A DNA stretch of 64,000 bases from Candidatus Pantoea gossypiicola (GTDB lineage: Bacteria; Pseudomonadota; Gammaproteobacteria; Enterobacterales; Enterobacteriaceae): assembly GCF_008632075.1 (NCBI RefSeq), contig NZ_VWVM01000018.1:43343-107342 (forward strand), given 5' to 3'. The translations under genes and the position numbers were made by a program. Shown in pieces: positions 1-9,168 of the stretch (within the stretch, counting starts at the first letter, position 1; each line of letters starts with the position of its first letter). Below the pieces are notes generated by a model that saw nothing but the letters and a program-made list of their open reading frames with translations, did no database searches and was not told the DNA's origin.

Positions 1-2
1 AC

Positions 3-464
3 AACGGCAGCATTAAAATTGTCGGCGATCAGTGGGTCGATGCCTGGCTGCCAGAAAACGCCCTGAAAATTATGGAAAACGCCCTGACTGCCAACGGCAA
101 TCACATCGATGCGGTCGTGGCCTCTAACGATGCTACCGCAGGCGGTGCGATTCAGGCGCTGAGTGCACAGGGACTGGCAGGGAAAGTGGCCATCTCCGGC
201 CAGGATGCCGATCTGGCGGCGATTAAGCGCATCAAAGCGGGCACTCAGACCATGACGGTGTACAAACCGATCACCGAGCTGGCGACCGAAGCGGCGAAAA
301 TTGCCGTCGAGCTGGGTGAGGGCAAAACGCCAGCCAGCAACAGCAAGCTGAATAATGGCCTGAAAGAGGTGCCGTCGCGACTGCTGAAGCCAATTCCGGT
401 CAACAAAGACAATATCGAAAGCACCGTGGTGAAAGACGGTTTCCACAAACAGAGGGAACTCTGA
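3..464 (+). CDS. xylF: D-xylose ABC transporter periplasmic binding protein, C-terminal part
   Basis: This is the 3' end of a gene cut by the window start; the reading frame is open from base 3 to the TGA at 462-464, about 153 residues. The protein captures D-xylose in the periplasm and delivers it to the XylGH permease. The visible part is the C-terminal lobe of a periplasmic binding protein of the ribose-binding type, with the stretches VVASNDATAGG and ISGQDADLAAIKRI, and it ends in VKDGFHKQREL, very close to E. coli XylF as I remember it. xylG follows after 28 bp in the same direction, so this is the first visible gene of an xylFGH operon. The start, signal peptide and upstream XylR sites lie outside the window. 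Confidence 0.95.
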   Translation, partial: NGSIKIVGDQWVDAWLPENALKIMENALTANGNHIDAVVASNDATAGGAIQALSAQGLAGKVAISGQDADLAAIKRIKAGTQTMTVYKPITELATEAAKIAVELGEGKTPASNSKLNNGLKEVPSRLLKPIPVNKDNIESTVVKDGFHKQREL

Positions 465-492
465 CCGCGCATAGCGTGAGGGAGAACAGTCG

Positions 493-2013
493 ATGCTGCT
501 GGAAATGAAAAACATCACCAAGCGTTTCGGTGCTGTGAAGGCGCTGAATGATGTCAGCCTGCAACTGGAGGCGGGCGAAGTGATGTCGCTGTGTGGAGAG
601 AATGGATCGGGTAAATCAACGCTGATGAAAATCCTGTGCGGACTCTATCCGCACGGCGATTTTGACGGGCAGATTCACTTCTCTGGCGACGAGATTCAGG
701 CGCAGACCATTCGCGACACCGAGCGTAAAGGCATTGTGATTATTCATCAGGAGCTGGCGCTGGTGCGGCAACTCACGGTGATGGAGAACATCTTCCTCGG
801 TGCCGAACTGAGCCGTTTCGGCATGGTGGATGACGAAACCATGACCCTGCGCTGCCAGCAGCTGCTGGCGCGGGTCGGGCTGAACGTCTCTCCCGCGACC
901 CGGGTCGGTGAGTTAGGCCTGGGCCAGCAGCAGCTGGTGGAGATCGCCCGTGCCCTCAACAAACAGGTCCGGCTACTGATTCTGGATGAGCCGACCTCAT
1001 CGCTGACGGAGCAGGAGACGGATGTGCTGCTGGGCATCATCCGTAATCTGCGCGAACACGGCATTGCCTGCATCTACATCTCACACAAGCTGAATGAGGT
1101 GAAGGCGATCTCCGACACTATCTGCGTGATCCGTGACGGCCAGCATATCGCCACCCGTCCGGCGGCGGGGCTGAGCGAAGATGACATTATCACCATGATG
1201 GTCGGACGTGAGCTGACCGCGCTCTATCCCCACGCGCCGCATCAGATTGGCGATGTGATACTGAAAGTCGATAACCTCACCGCCTGGCATCCGGTTAACC
1301 GCCACATCCGCCGGGTTAACAATGTCTCATTCACGCTCAGACGCGGTGAAATTCTGGGTATCGCCGGGCTGGTAGGGGCGGGCAGGACCGAAACCGTGCA
1401 GTGTCTGTTTGGCGTCTGGCCGGGACGCTGGCAGGGTGATATCTGGATCAATGGCCAGCAGGTCAGTATCACCGACTGCCGCGCTGCGATTGCGCACGGC
1501 ATCGCGATGGTGCCAGAAGATCGTAAAAAGGATGGCATCGTGCCGCTGATGGCGGTGGGCAAAAATATCACCCTGGCGGCGCTGGACCAGTTCAGCCACC
1601 GTCTCTCCACTCTGGATGAAGCGCAGGAGCAGCAGGCGATCAACGACGCGATCAGCCGGCTGCGGGTGAAAACCTCCTCATCGGAACTGCCGATTGGCCG
1701 CCTGAGCGGCGGCAACCAGCAGAAAGCGATTCTGGCGAAGTGCCTGCTGCTTAATCCAAAAATCCTGATCCTGGATGAACCGACGCGCGGCATCGATGTG
1801 GGCGCACGTCAGGAGATCTACCTGCTGATCAATGCGCTGGTGCAGCAGGGTATCGCGGTGATTGTGATTTCATCTGAGCTGCCGGAGGTGCTGGGCCTGA
1901 GCGATCGGGTGCTGGTGATGCATGAAGGGCAGATCAAAGCCGATCTGATTAACGATAACCTGACTCAGGAGCAGGTGATGGAAGCTGCCCTGCGGAGTGA
2001 ACATTATGCTTAA
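493..2013 (+). CDS. xylG: D-xylose ABC transporter ATP-binding protein
   Basis: This is the cytoplasmic ATPase that powers XylFH xylose uptake. It has 506 residues and the tandem two-domain layout of sugar ABC ATPases. The first domain has Walker A GENGSGKST near residue 37, the signature GLGQQQ and the Walker B LLILDEPTSS. The second has a degenerate Walker A (GLVGAGRTE), an intact signature LSGGNQQK and the Walker B ILILDEPTRG. A degenerate second P-loop is normal in this family. The length matches E. coli XylG (about 513). The ATG at 493 follows GGGAGA at a suitable distance. The 3' end overlaps xylH by 8 bp, which points to coupled translation. Confidence 0.96.
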   Translation: MLLEMKNITKRFGAVKALNDVSLQLEAGEVMSLCGENGSGKSTLMKILCGLYPHGDFDGQIHFSGDEIQAQTIRDTERKGIVIIHQELALVRQLTVMENIFLGAELSRFGMVDDETMTLRCQQLLARVGLNVSPATRVGELGLGQQQLVEIARALNKQVRLLILDEPTSSLTEQETDVLLGIIRNLREHGIACIYISHKLNEVKAISDTICVIRDGQHIATRPAAGLSEDDIITMMVGRELTALYPHAPHQIGDVILKVDNLTAWHPVNRHIRRVNNVSFTLRRGEILGIAGLVGAGRTETVQCLFGVWPGRWQGDIWINGQQVSITDCRAAIAHGIAMVPEDRKKDGIVPLMAVGKNITLAALDQFSHRLSTLDEAQEQQAINDAISRLRVKTSSSELPIGRLSGGNQQKAILAKCLLLNPKILILDEPTRGIDVGARQEIYLLINALVQQGIAVIVISSELPEVLGLSDRVLVMHEGQIKADLINDNLTQEQVMEAALRSEHYA

Positions 2014-3190
2014 AAGTGAAAGTACCCAAAGCCGCTTCACTGGCACGCCGGGCAAACCCTCACCGGGCAGGTTCACGCTGCCCAATCTGCAGGTGCTGGT
2101 GATGCTGGGCGCGATTGTACTGATTGCGCTGTTCTTTACCTGGACCACCGACGGCGCGTGGCTCAGTGCGCGTAATGTTTCCAACCTGCTGCGTCAGACC
2201 GCCATCACCGGTATCCTGGCTGTGGGCATGGTGTTTGTGATTATCTCGGCGGAGATCGACCTGTCAGTCGGCTCCATGATGGGGTTACTGGGGGGCGCGG
2301 CGGCGATATTCGACGTCTGGCTCGGCTGGCCGTTGCCTCTGACCATCGTGGTGACGCTGGTGATGGGGCTGTTGCTCGGTACCTGGAATGGCTGGTGGGT
2401 GGCCTACCGTAAAGTGCCGTCGTTTATCGTTACGCTGGCGGGAATGCTGGCGTTCCGCGGCATTCTGGTCGGAATTACTGACGGCACTACGGTTGCGCCC
2501 ATCACGCCGGGCATGTCGCAGATTGGACAGAGTTATCTGCCGGGCGGCGTCGGTTTCGGCTTTGGTGTTGCCGGGCTGGCGCTGTTTATGCTGTGGCAGT
2601 GGCGTCTGCGTCTGCGTCGTCAGCAGCTTGGACTGCCGCAGGGTGCAGCCAGCGGCACCATAGGGCGTCAGGCGATCACCGCCATCTTAGTGCTTGGTGC
2701 CATCTGGTTACTCAACGACTATCGTGGCGTGCCGACGCCAGTATTACTGCTGGCTGTGCTGCTGCTGGCGGGCATGTTTATGGCCACCCGCACTGCATTT
2801 GGCCGTCGTATCTATGCCATCGGCGGCAACATTGATGCTGCCCGGCTGTCTGGCATTAACGTGGCGCGCACCAAACTGGCGGTGTTCGCCATCAACGGCG
2901 TGATGGTGGCGATTGCCGGGCTGATCCTGAGTTCAAGGCTGGGCGCAGGCTCGCCGTCGGCGGGTAACATCGCAGAACTCGACGCGATTGCCGCCTGCGT
3001 GATCGGCGGCACCAGCCTGGCGGGCGGTGTGGGGTCAGTGGCGGGTGCGGTAATGGGGGCCTTTATCATGGCCTCGCTGGATAACGGCATGAGCATGATG
3101 GATGTGCCGACCTTCTGGCAGTACATCGTTAAAGGCGCGATTCTGCTGCTGGCGGTGTGGATGGATACCGCAACGCGGCGTCGGGTGTAA
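2006..3190 (+). CDS. xylH: D-xylose ABC transporter permease
   Basis: This is the inner-membrane channel subunit of the xylose importer, about 394 residues with around ten hydrophobic segments. Long stretches match my memory of E. coli XylH, including SARNVSNLLRQTAITGILAV, SAEIDLSVGSMMGLLGG and SLDNGMSMMDVPTFWQYIVK. SAEIDLSVGS belongs to the conserved region of ribose/xylose-type permeases. I chose the ATG at 2006 because GGAG at 1994-1997 lies about 8 bases upstream. An in-frame GTG at 1997 is possible but lacks a spaced ribosome site. The gene overlaps the end of xylG. I see no strong terminator after it, only a weak AT-rich hairpin before a T-run near 3220, and xylR follows 93 bp later. 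Confidence 0.95.
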   Translation: MLKSESTQSRFTGTPGKPSPGRFTLPNLQVLVMLGAIVLIALFFTWTTDGAWLSARNVSNLLRQTAITGILAVGMVFVIISAEIDLSVGSMMGLLGGAAAIFDVWLGWPLPLTIVVTLVMGLLLGTWNGWWVAYRKVPSFIVTLAGMLAFRGILVGITDGTTVAPITPGMSQIGQSYLPGGVGFGFGVAGLALFMLWQWRLRLRRQQLGLPQGAASGTIGRQAITAILVLGAIWLLNDYRGVPTPVLLLAVLLLAGMFMATRTAFGRRIYAIGGNIDAARLSGINVARTKLAVFAINGVMVAIAGLILSSRLGAGSPSAGNIAELDAIAACVIGGTSLAGGVGSVAGAVMGAFIMASLDNGMSMMDVPTFWQYIVKGAILLLAVWMDTATRRRV

Positions 3191-3283
3191 TCGCGCGGGC
3201 GATCACATTGTGGCGTAAACAATTTTTTTGCCCCTTTCAGCCGTGTTATGCAATGCGCTGAGGATTTAAGGGAACGCGCCACC

Positions 3284-4462
3284 ATGCATGATAAACGCTA
3301 TCGTATTACGCTGCTGTTTAACGCCAATAAAGTGTATGACCGCCAGGTTGTTGAGGGCGTCGGAGAGTATCTGCAGGCGTCGCAGACTGACTGGGATATC
3401 TTCATCGAGGAAGATTTCCGCTGTCGCATCGACAATATCCGTGAGTGGCTGGGCGATGGCGTGATCGCTGATTACGACGATCGTTCAATCGAAAGCCTGC
3501 TGTCGAATGTCTCTGTGCCGATTGTCGGCGTTGGCGGTTCTTACCATCGGCAGCAGGATTATCCTCCAGTTCATTACATCGCCACGGATAACGCCGCACT
3601 GGTGGAGAAAGCCTTTCTGCATCTGAAAGAGAAGGGCATTAACCGCTTTGCCTTTTATGGTTTACCGGCCTCCAGCGGCAAACGCTGGGCGCAGGAGCGG
3701 GAACAGGCGTTTCGCCAGCTGGTGGGACGCGAGCGCTATCAGGGCGTGGTTTATCAGGGCATGGAAACCGCGCCAGAAAACTGGCAGCACGCTCAGAACC
3801 GGCTTGCCGACTGGCTGCAGACGCTGCCGCCGCAGACCGGCATTATTGCCGTCACCGACTCACGGGCGCGACATCTGCTGCAGGCGTGCGAACATCTGAA
3901 AATACCGGTGCCGGAGAAACTTACGGTGATCGGGATTGATAATGAGGAGCTGACCCGCTACCTGTCACGCGTGGCGCTCTCGTCCGTAGCACAGGGCTCG
4001 CGACAGATGGGCTATCAGGCGGCCAAACTGCTGCACCGGCTGCTGGATAAGCAGCCTCTGCCGCTTCAGCGCATTCTGGTGCCGCCGGTGAAAGTGATCG
4101 CCCGACGCTCTACCGATTTCCGTTCACTGCGCGATCCAGCGGTGATTCAGGCGATGCACTACATCCGCTTTAACGCCTGTAAGGGAATTAAAGTGGAGCA
4201 GGTGCTGGATGCGGTAGGACTGTCACGATCTAACCTGGAAAAACGCTTCCGGGATGAGACCGGCGACACTATCCATGCGATGATCCACCGCGAAAAGCTG
4301 GAAAAGGCCCGCGAACTGCTGGCTTCCTCGTCGCTCAACATCAACGAGATCTCACAGATGTGCGGCTACCCTTCGCTGCAATACTTCTACTCAGTTTTCC
4401 GCAAAAGCTACGACACCACGCCGAAAGAGTATCGGCAGCATTTTGGGGAAAACCTGCTTTAA
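3284..4462 (+). CDS. xylR: Xylose operon transcriptional activator
   Basis: XylR activates the xylAB and xylFGH promoters when it binds xylose. The protein has 392 residues, the same as E. coli XylR. It has an N-terminal sugar-binding domain of LacI/periplasmic-binding type (starting with MHDKRYRITLLFNANKVYDR) and a C-terminal AraC-family DNA-binding domain from about residue 285, with two helix-turn-helix units (IKVEQVLDAVGLSRSNLEKR and INEISQMCGYPSLQYFYSVF). The frame is open from 3248, but the ATG at 3284 matches the family start and has AAGGGA about 10 bases upstream. It lies directly after xylH on the same strand, as in E. coli, so it may be partly co-transcribed. Confidence 0.95.
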   Translation: MHDKRYRITLLFNANKVYDRQVVEGVGEYLQASQTDWDIFIEEDFRCRIDNIREWLGDGVIADYDDRSIESLLSNVSVPIVGVGGSYHRQQDYPPVHYIATDNAALVEKAFLHLKEKGINRFAFYGLPASSGKRWAQEREQAFRQLVGRERYQGVVYQGMETAPENWQHAQNRLADWLQTLPPQTGIIAVTDSRARHLLQACEHLKIPVPEKLTVIGIDNEELTRYLSRVALSSVAQGSRQMGYQAAKLLHRLLDKQPLPLQRILVPPVKVIARRSTDFRSLRDPAVIQAMHYIRFNACKGIKVEQVLDAVGLSRSNLEKRFRDETGDTIHAMIHREKLEKARELLASSSLNINEISQMCGYPSLQYFYSVFRKSYDTTPKEYRQHFGENLL

Positions 4463-4968
4463 CGACAGACCGGAGTAAAGAACGCCCGGGTTTTCATGTA
4501 ATGGACAGGATGAAAATTATATTTCATCCTGATGCCTCGCTATCAGCCCAGGGGCCATCTTCGCAGGCTTAATCTGCCAGCCGGAACAGCCCAGCCTCAT
4601 TGGATTAAGGGCTTAAAAATCAGCCGTTAAGGCTGAGGGCAGGCGGGATATTTTATCAGTCCCAGACGGACCGCTTCAGCCGATATTTCTTCTGTCATCA
4701 GGCGTTTACCCTTGATGGGAAAACCTCACTGCCCGGATTTTACTGTTATCTTATTGATTAATATGATCTTTATTCAGGATTGTCACTCAGCAAGTTTATA
4801 ATTTTTTCCAACCTGCCTCACACTTTCGAAAGAATTAATCCAAATTTTCCCATTTAGAAAATATATTTCACGGGTGTCTGCTCGCTGAAATTCTGAACCT
4901 CTGACCTGTCACGTCTCCTGTTACTGAACCGATGCGGTTCAGGCAGTAGAGAAAAGGAGCCTGTAAAA
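4463..4968. other. Gene-free gap between xylR and the sugar porter
   Basis: This 506-bp stretch has no convincing gene. Bases 4740-4870 are AT-rich compared with the neighbours and contain a TATAAT hexamer (4797-4802) without a good -35 partner. They may hold the promoter of the downstream porter. A short minus-strand frame at 4627-4698 encodes 23 residues (MTEEISAEAVRLGLIKYPAC then PQP) with AAGGGT about 10 bases before its ATG. It could be a gene remnant or chance. A perfect inverted repeat at 4924-4942 is listed separately. Confidence 0.5.
4924..4942. promoter_or_regulatory. 19-bp palindrome before sugar porter, candidate operator
   Basis: Two 8-bp arms, CTGAACCG and CGGTTCAG, flank the 3-base spacer ATG, 26 bases before the start codon of the sugar porter. 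The symmetry and the AACCG/CGGTT core look like a repressor operator. The convergent ROK regulator is one possible binder, but LacI-type proteins also use such cores. It could also fold as a hairpin in the leader RNA. Confidence 0.45.
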
Positions 4969-6420
4969 ATGGAAACCCGGCATAAACGTTACAACATGAA
5001 ATATGTCATGCTCTGTTGCACCGTCGCCGCTTTTGGTGGCCTGCTGATGGGCTATGACTCGTCGATTATCTCTGGCGCTATTGAGCCGCTTAGTGACTAT
5101 TTCCAGCTGACCCCGGCAGAAACCGGCTGGGCAGTGTCTAACATCCTGCTGGGCAGTCTGGTGGGCTGCTTTATTGCGCCAAAGCTGAGCGATAAATTTG
5201 GCCGCAAAAAATCGCTCGCTATCACGGCGCTACTGTTTACTGCCTCGGTGGTGGGGACTGCCATCGCCCATAACTTCTTCACCTTTGTCGCCTTTCGTAT
5301 TCTTGGTGGATTAGCAATCGGGCTGGCCTCGGTGATCTCGCCAATCTATCTGGCGGAGCTTTCACCGTCGAAGTATCGCGGTCGCACCAGCGCGCTCTAT
5401 GCGGTGTGCTGCGTCGGTGGGCAATCGGTGGTTCTGCTCACCAACTACTTCATTAATAAATCGATGCTGCCAGAGGTGATGGTCGATACAGGCTGGCGCT
5501 ATATCCTGGCAACCGCGCTGGTGCCCTGTGCGCTGTTTATCTTTTTCATTGCTTTTATACCGGAATCACCGCGCTGGAACGTTCTGAAAGGCAAAGACAA
5601 AGAGGCGCTGGATACGCTGAGCAAAATCTCTGACCCGGTCCATGCCCGCACCGTTTTCAATGAAATTAAACACTCTTTCTCTGATGAGGCAGCGACCCGC
5701 CATAAATCCCGACTCCGCCTGAACAAAACCACGGTGCCGTTGCTCATCATTGGTATTGGCCTGGCTGTCGGCAACCAGATTAGCGGCATCAATGTGATTC
5801 AGTATTTCGGACCAACGTTGCTGAAAAATGTGTCCGGCAGCACGGATTCGGCGCTGCTCCAGACTTTCTGGCTGTCTGTATGTCAGTTTGTGGGCGTGCT
5901 GATGGGTATGGCGCTGATTGATAAAGTCGGACGTCGTAGGCTGTTACTGCTGGGGGCGATTACCTCTGCCGTTTTCCTTGCCTACACCTTTATCGCTTTC
6001 TATTACCGTTTGCCCGGCTTGCTGGCGGTGGTGGGACTGTTTGCCTATATGGTTTTCTTTGGCATGACCTGGGGACAGATTGTCTGGACCGTACTGGGCG
6101 AGCTGTTTCCGACAGAAATCCGCTCAATCTGTGTCGGCATCTCCATTTGCGCCATGTCGATGGCCAATTTTGTCATCAGCACTACATTCCCGATTCTGAA
6201 CAGTAATGCTTTTCTGCTTGATATTTTCCACGGTGGCTTCCCGCTGTTACTGTTTGCGCTTTTTTCACTGGCTATGTACTTTTTCACTTTCCGCTATCTG
6301 CCGGAAACGGCTGGAATGCCGCTGGAGAAAATTCACGCGCGTGTGCTGGAGAAGTTTAATGTTGACCCGCGTGAGGCGGGCGAACGGACAGATGCACCGG
6401 TCAGTGAGACGCGATCATAA
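4969..6420 (+). CDS. MFS sugar porter (sugar:H+ symporter family)
   Basis: This is an inner-membrane transporter of 483 residues with about 12 membrane segments, in the sugar-porter branch of the major facilitator superfamily (XylE, AraE, GalP, IolT). Family marks in order are DKFGRKKS after segment 2, RILGGLAIGLAS, PIYLAELSP, PESPRW, GNQISGINVIQYFGP, DKVGRRRLLLLG, LGELFPTEIRS and PETAG. The usual QQ(S/T)G in segment 7 is NQISG here, so the substrate cannot be taken from xylose or arabinose carriers. The ATG at 4969 follows AAAAGGAG with good spacing. Its position after the xyl genes suggests a pentose or related sugar, but that is inference. A ROK repressor gene converges on it. Confidence 0.85.
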   Translation: METRHKRYNMKYVMLCCTVAAFGGLLMGYDSSIISGAIEPLSDYFQLTPAETGWAVSNILLGSLVGCFIAPKLSDKFGRKKSLAITALLFTASVVGTAIAHNFFTFVAFRILGGLAIGLASVISPIYLAELSPSKYRGRTSALYAVCCVGGQSVVLLTNYFINKSMLPEVMVDTGWRYILATALVPCALFIFFIAFIPESPRWNVLKGKDKEALDTLSKISDPVHARTVFNEIKHSFSDEAATRHKSRLRLNKTTVPLLIIGIGLAVGNQISGINVIQYFGPTLLKNVSGSTDSALLQTFWLSVCQFVGVLMGMALIDKVGRRRLLLLGAITSAVFLAYTFIAFYYRLPGLLAVVGLFAYMVFFGMTWGQIVWTVLGELFPTEIRSICVGISICAMSMANFVISTTFPILNSNAFLLDIFHGGFPLLLFALFSLAMYFFTFRYLPETAGMPLEKIHARVLEKFNVDPREAGERTDAPVSETRS

Positions 6421-6447
6421 AGAAGAGGGCAGTCTGTGGGGGTACGC

Positions 6448-7581
6448 TCACCCCACCCGCTGCTCACTCTGTTCCAGCACCGCCAGCGCCAGCCCGTTCG
6501 CCGGGTCAATCCGGGTTTCCGGGAAGTGCAGCTGAGTGTGCGCGGCGGTAAAGGCCAGCGCGTTGCCGTGCGCAGTATCGCGCACCGCCTTGCAGAAGCG
6601 CTCGCTGACGTTCCACGGACAATCAATGATGATGGTGGCGGGGTTCAGCAGCAGCATGATCTGACTCAGCGCCGCACCGAGATAGCCACCCGCCTGGGCC
6701 ATCACCGTATCCACCACGCGTGGCGCGCTGTCGCGGTTCTGCCAGCTCAGGCCTGGCTGATGCTGCGCCAGCAGCTGATTCACCGCGGGCTTGCTGACCA
6801 GTGCCTCCAGACAGCCGCGCCGGCCACAGCTGCAGCGCGGCCCGCCGGGCTGAACAATCAGATGTCCTGCTTCGCCCGCCGTCCAGCTGTGTCCGGTAAA
6901 TACCTGACCCTGTTGTACCAGTGCGCCGCCAATCCCCTCGGAAATACGCAGATAAAAATGACCGCTCTCCGGCGATAATCCACTTTGCCCGACAGCCAGT
7001 AGCGCAGCGGCTTTAACATTATTCATAATGCTGATGGGCAGACGGACGTGCTTGCGCAGCGTGGTCAGCAGGTCAACATCCTGCCATTCCAGCGGCAATG
7101 AAATGTGCATCCAGCCGCGCCGGGGATCGACGATGCCGGGGAAGCCAAGGCCAATACCGAGCAGGTCGGGATAACGTTCTGTCAGTTCCCGGCACAGCAT
7201 AGCCAGTTCAGCCAGCAGGCGGGTCGGGTGACGGGTATCGGTGCGCAGCGTCGCTTCTGCCAGCACCTGTGAAAAATAGTCGCAGACCCGCCAGTGGATC
7301 ACGTTGCGTTCCACCATGACGCCTGCGCTCTTAAGCTTTTCCGGCCGCAGGGTGATCCCGATCTTAGGCCGTCCGGCTGCTGCGACGCTGACCGGCCCCA
7401 GTTCCTCTATCAGACCCTGCTCCAGCAGGTCATCAATGATTAACGAGACCGTGTTTTTGCTGAGGGTCAGCGCCTCCGCCAGATCCTGACGGGACGTCAC
7501 GCGGAGCTTACGCAGCTGAGCCATAACCCGTTTCTGATTATTCAGTCGCAGTAGTGCGGGGCCTTTGCCGTTCGTTTTCAT
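6448..7581 (-). CDS. ROK-family transcriptional repressor
   Basis: This is a cytoplasmic sugar-responsive DNA-binding protein of the NagC/Mlc type, about 377 residues. A winged helix-turn-helix occupies roughly residues 10-60 (VTSRQDLAEALTLSKNTVSL). The ROK sugar-kinase-like domain follows, with GIGLGFPGIVD, a GEAGH segment and the zinc motif CSCGRRGCLE. The motif that carries the catalytic Asp in ROK kinases reads NNVKAAA here, so a kinase activity is unlikely and a repressor role is favoured. The frame is open to 7641. I prefer the ATG at 7581 because it places the helix-turn-helix as in Mlc and has GGGTGA 7 bases upstream. It faces the sugar porter tail to tail with 27 bp between stops, and it may control that gene. 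Confidence 0.8.
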   Translation of the reverse strand: MKTNGKGPALLRLNNQKRVMAQLRKLRVTSRQDLAEALTLSKNTVSLIIDDLLEQGLIEELGPVSVAAAGRPKIGITLRPEKLKSAGVMVERNVIHWRVCDYFSQVLAEATLRTDTRHPTRLLAELAMLCRELTERYPDLLGIGLGFPGIVDPRRGWMHISLPLEWQDVDLLTTLRKHVRLPISIMNNVKAAALLAVGQSGLSPESGHFYLRISEGIGGALVQQGQVFTGHSWTAGEAGHLIVQPGGPRCSCGRRGCLEALVSKPAVNQLLAQHQPGLSWQNRDSAPRVVDTVMAQAGGYLGAALSQIMLLLNPATIIIDCPWNVSERFCKAVRDTAHGNALAFTAAHTQLHFPETRIDPANGLALAVLEQSEQRVG

Positions 7582-7780
7582 CACGGATTCACCCAACAGA
7601 GGAGTAAGAATTGAGTGTATCAGCCCCGGCGCATTCTTCATGCCACACTTTTGCGGGCTGTTTCACACAACCCGATAGGTGGTGGCTGAGATCGTGATGG
7701 CGATCAGATTGCCGGATTAAGCCTGGCTTTTCTGCTGTACCGGCGGCCTCATTAGCACAATGACCCGGCGTAGCCTCTGT

Positions 7781-8521
7781 TTAATACTCGTCGCCGCGTA
7801 CCCGACTGCGATAACTTTCCCAGTCGAAACGTACCCACAAGCTGTTGCCCAGACGCATACGGTCCATGACGCGCTCGCCCAGCAGCGCATTCATGCCCGC
7901 ATGGTCGAGGTTGGATAACATGCCGGTCGGGCGTTTCGATGAAGAACGGCGATCGACAATCTGGTTGATAATCACTTTTTCGTAGCGCGATTCGCTCTGC
8001 ATACCGATCTCATCAATCACCAGCAGATCGACACTGCTGAGATCCTGAATCAGTCGCTCTTCGGTAATGCCGCTGCTGCCGCTGAAGGTGCCCTTCATGC
8101 TCGACATCAGATCGGCCACTGTCACGATCAGCACGCTTTTACCGCGCAGGATCAGGTCATTACCAATCGCGGCGGCCAGATGGTTTTTACCGGTGCCAGG
8201 ACGCCCGGAAAAGACAAAGCTGGCGATGCTGCCATCAAACTCAGCGGCGTACTGACGTGCCAGCTCCAGCGCTTTGCGCTGTCCCTCGTTCTCTACCCGG
8301 TAATTATCAAACGAGCAGTTCATGTGCAGCTCGCGAATGCCGGAACGGCCCATCACGCGCTGCATTTTCATTGCGCGGTTCTCACGCACAATCGCCTCTG
8401 ATCGCAGGCGGCCCTGCTCCTGATTCCACGCCAGCAGCTCTTTGCCATTGGCAAATTTAGGACGGGTGCCCGCAGGCATCATTCTTTTCAGACGGTTAAA
8501 GAGATCATCTGGCGTTTTCAT
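7781..8521 (-). CDS. dnaC: DNA replication protein DnaC, helicase loader
   Basis: DnaC is the AAA+ ATPase that binds DnaB and loads it at the origin and at restarted forks. The protein has 246 residues against 245 in E. coli. Walker A is GRPGTGKNH (residues 106-114), Walker B is LLVIDEIG, and the C-terminal VINQIVDRRSSSKRPTGML and GERVMDRMRLGNSLWV stretches are strongly conserved. Two ATGs lie in tandem at 8524 and 8521. I chose 8521 because GAGG is better spaced and it gives the family N-terminus. The start overlaps the dnaT stop (TGATG), so translation is probably coupled. The E. coli neighbour yjjA is not present downstream. Confidence 0.96.
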   Translation of the reverse strand: MKTPDDLFNRLKRMMPAGTRPKFANGKELLAWNQEQGRLRSEAIVRENRAMKMQRVMGRSGIRELHMNCSFDNYRVENEGQRKALELARQYAAEFDGSIASFVFSGRPGTGKNHLAAAIGNDLILRGKSVLIVTVADLMSSMKGTFSGSSGITEERLIQDLSSVDLLVIDEIGMQSESRYEKVIINQIVDRRSSSKRPTGMLSNLDHAGMNALLGERVMDRMRLGNSLWVRFDWESYRSRVRGDEY

Positions 8522-9057
8522 CATTCACCTCGGAAACCATCGGGAATGGTACGGTCAGGATCAGGCAACTGCGTGATATCACGCTTCGGTTGCCCGCCGT
8601 TTGCGGCGCGGTTCATCTGAATGCTGCGCGCCAGCTTCTGTTGCCACTGCACATGATGGAACATCCGGCCTTCCGCCTGCCAGTAGGCCACAAAGGCCGC
8701 CAGCTCGCCAGGCGTCACCGGTTCACTCAGCGCCACGCCCCAGATGGCGGCCTGACGTGTAAAGTCGGCATCCGGCTGCCAGCCAGAATACATGACAAAT
8801 TTACCTGCCGGCGTGTGAATAGCAGCAGGCGCATCGTCATAGAGGCTGTCATCCAGTGCGACATCATTCGGCTGCCGCGCGGCGGCTTCCAGCGCCAGCA
8901 GTTCAGCCAGACGCGCCGGCGTGATGGCATACATCACCGGCGCATAATTATCTAATACCGCCAGCGTGCCCTTTTCCGCCTGCTGCAGGGCAGTCAGCGG
9001 ATCCTGTCGGAAGGCATCCAGGCCAATGAGCGTTGAAGTTAAGATTTTAGCTGACAT
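8521..9057 (-). CDS. dnaT: Primosomal protein DnaT
   Basis: DnaT helps PriA/PriB restart stalled replication forks by handing DnaB-DnaC to the DNA. The protein has 178 residues (E. coli 179). The family segments ITPARLAELLALE, VALDDSLYD, WQPDADFTRQAAIWGVAL and the C-terminal single-strand-binding region FVAYWQAEGRMFHHVQWQQK are all clear. It precedes dnaC on the same strand with a 3-base stop/start overlap, as in the E. coli dnaTC operon. The upstream 111 bp to the next gene hold its promoter; I did not find a strong one by eye. Confidence 0.95.
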   Translation of the reverse strand: MSAKILTSTLIGLDAFRQDPLTALQQAEKGTLAVLDNYAPVMYAITPARLAELLALEAAARQPNDVALDDSLYDDAPAAIHTPAGKFVMYSGWQPDADFTRQAAIWGVALSEPVTPGELAAFVAYWQAEGRMFHHVQWQQKLARSIQMNRAANGGQPKRDITQLPDPDRTIPDGFRGE

Positions 9058-9168
9058 GAAAAGACCTGAGGTTAACGAACACCTTGCGCCGGGAACCTGT
9101 CGCCGACGCAGAAGTGTTTATTGTACCTGTTTTGAAGGTGCGGATCGCTTAAAAAGCCAGAATGCGAA

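Noticed and set aside
3214..3233. ATTGT / ACAAT hairpin with T-run after xylH as terminator
   Set aside because: Only five AT-rich pairs; too weak to call.
4627..4698. 23-residue minus-strand ORF with a ribosome site
   Set aside because: Too short and not recognised; kept only as a remark on the gap.
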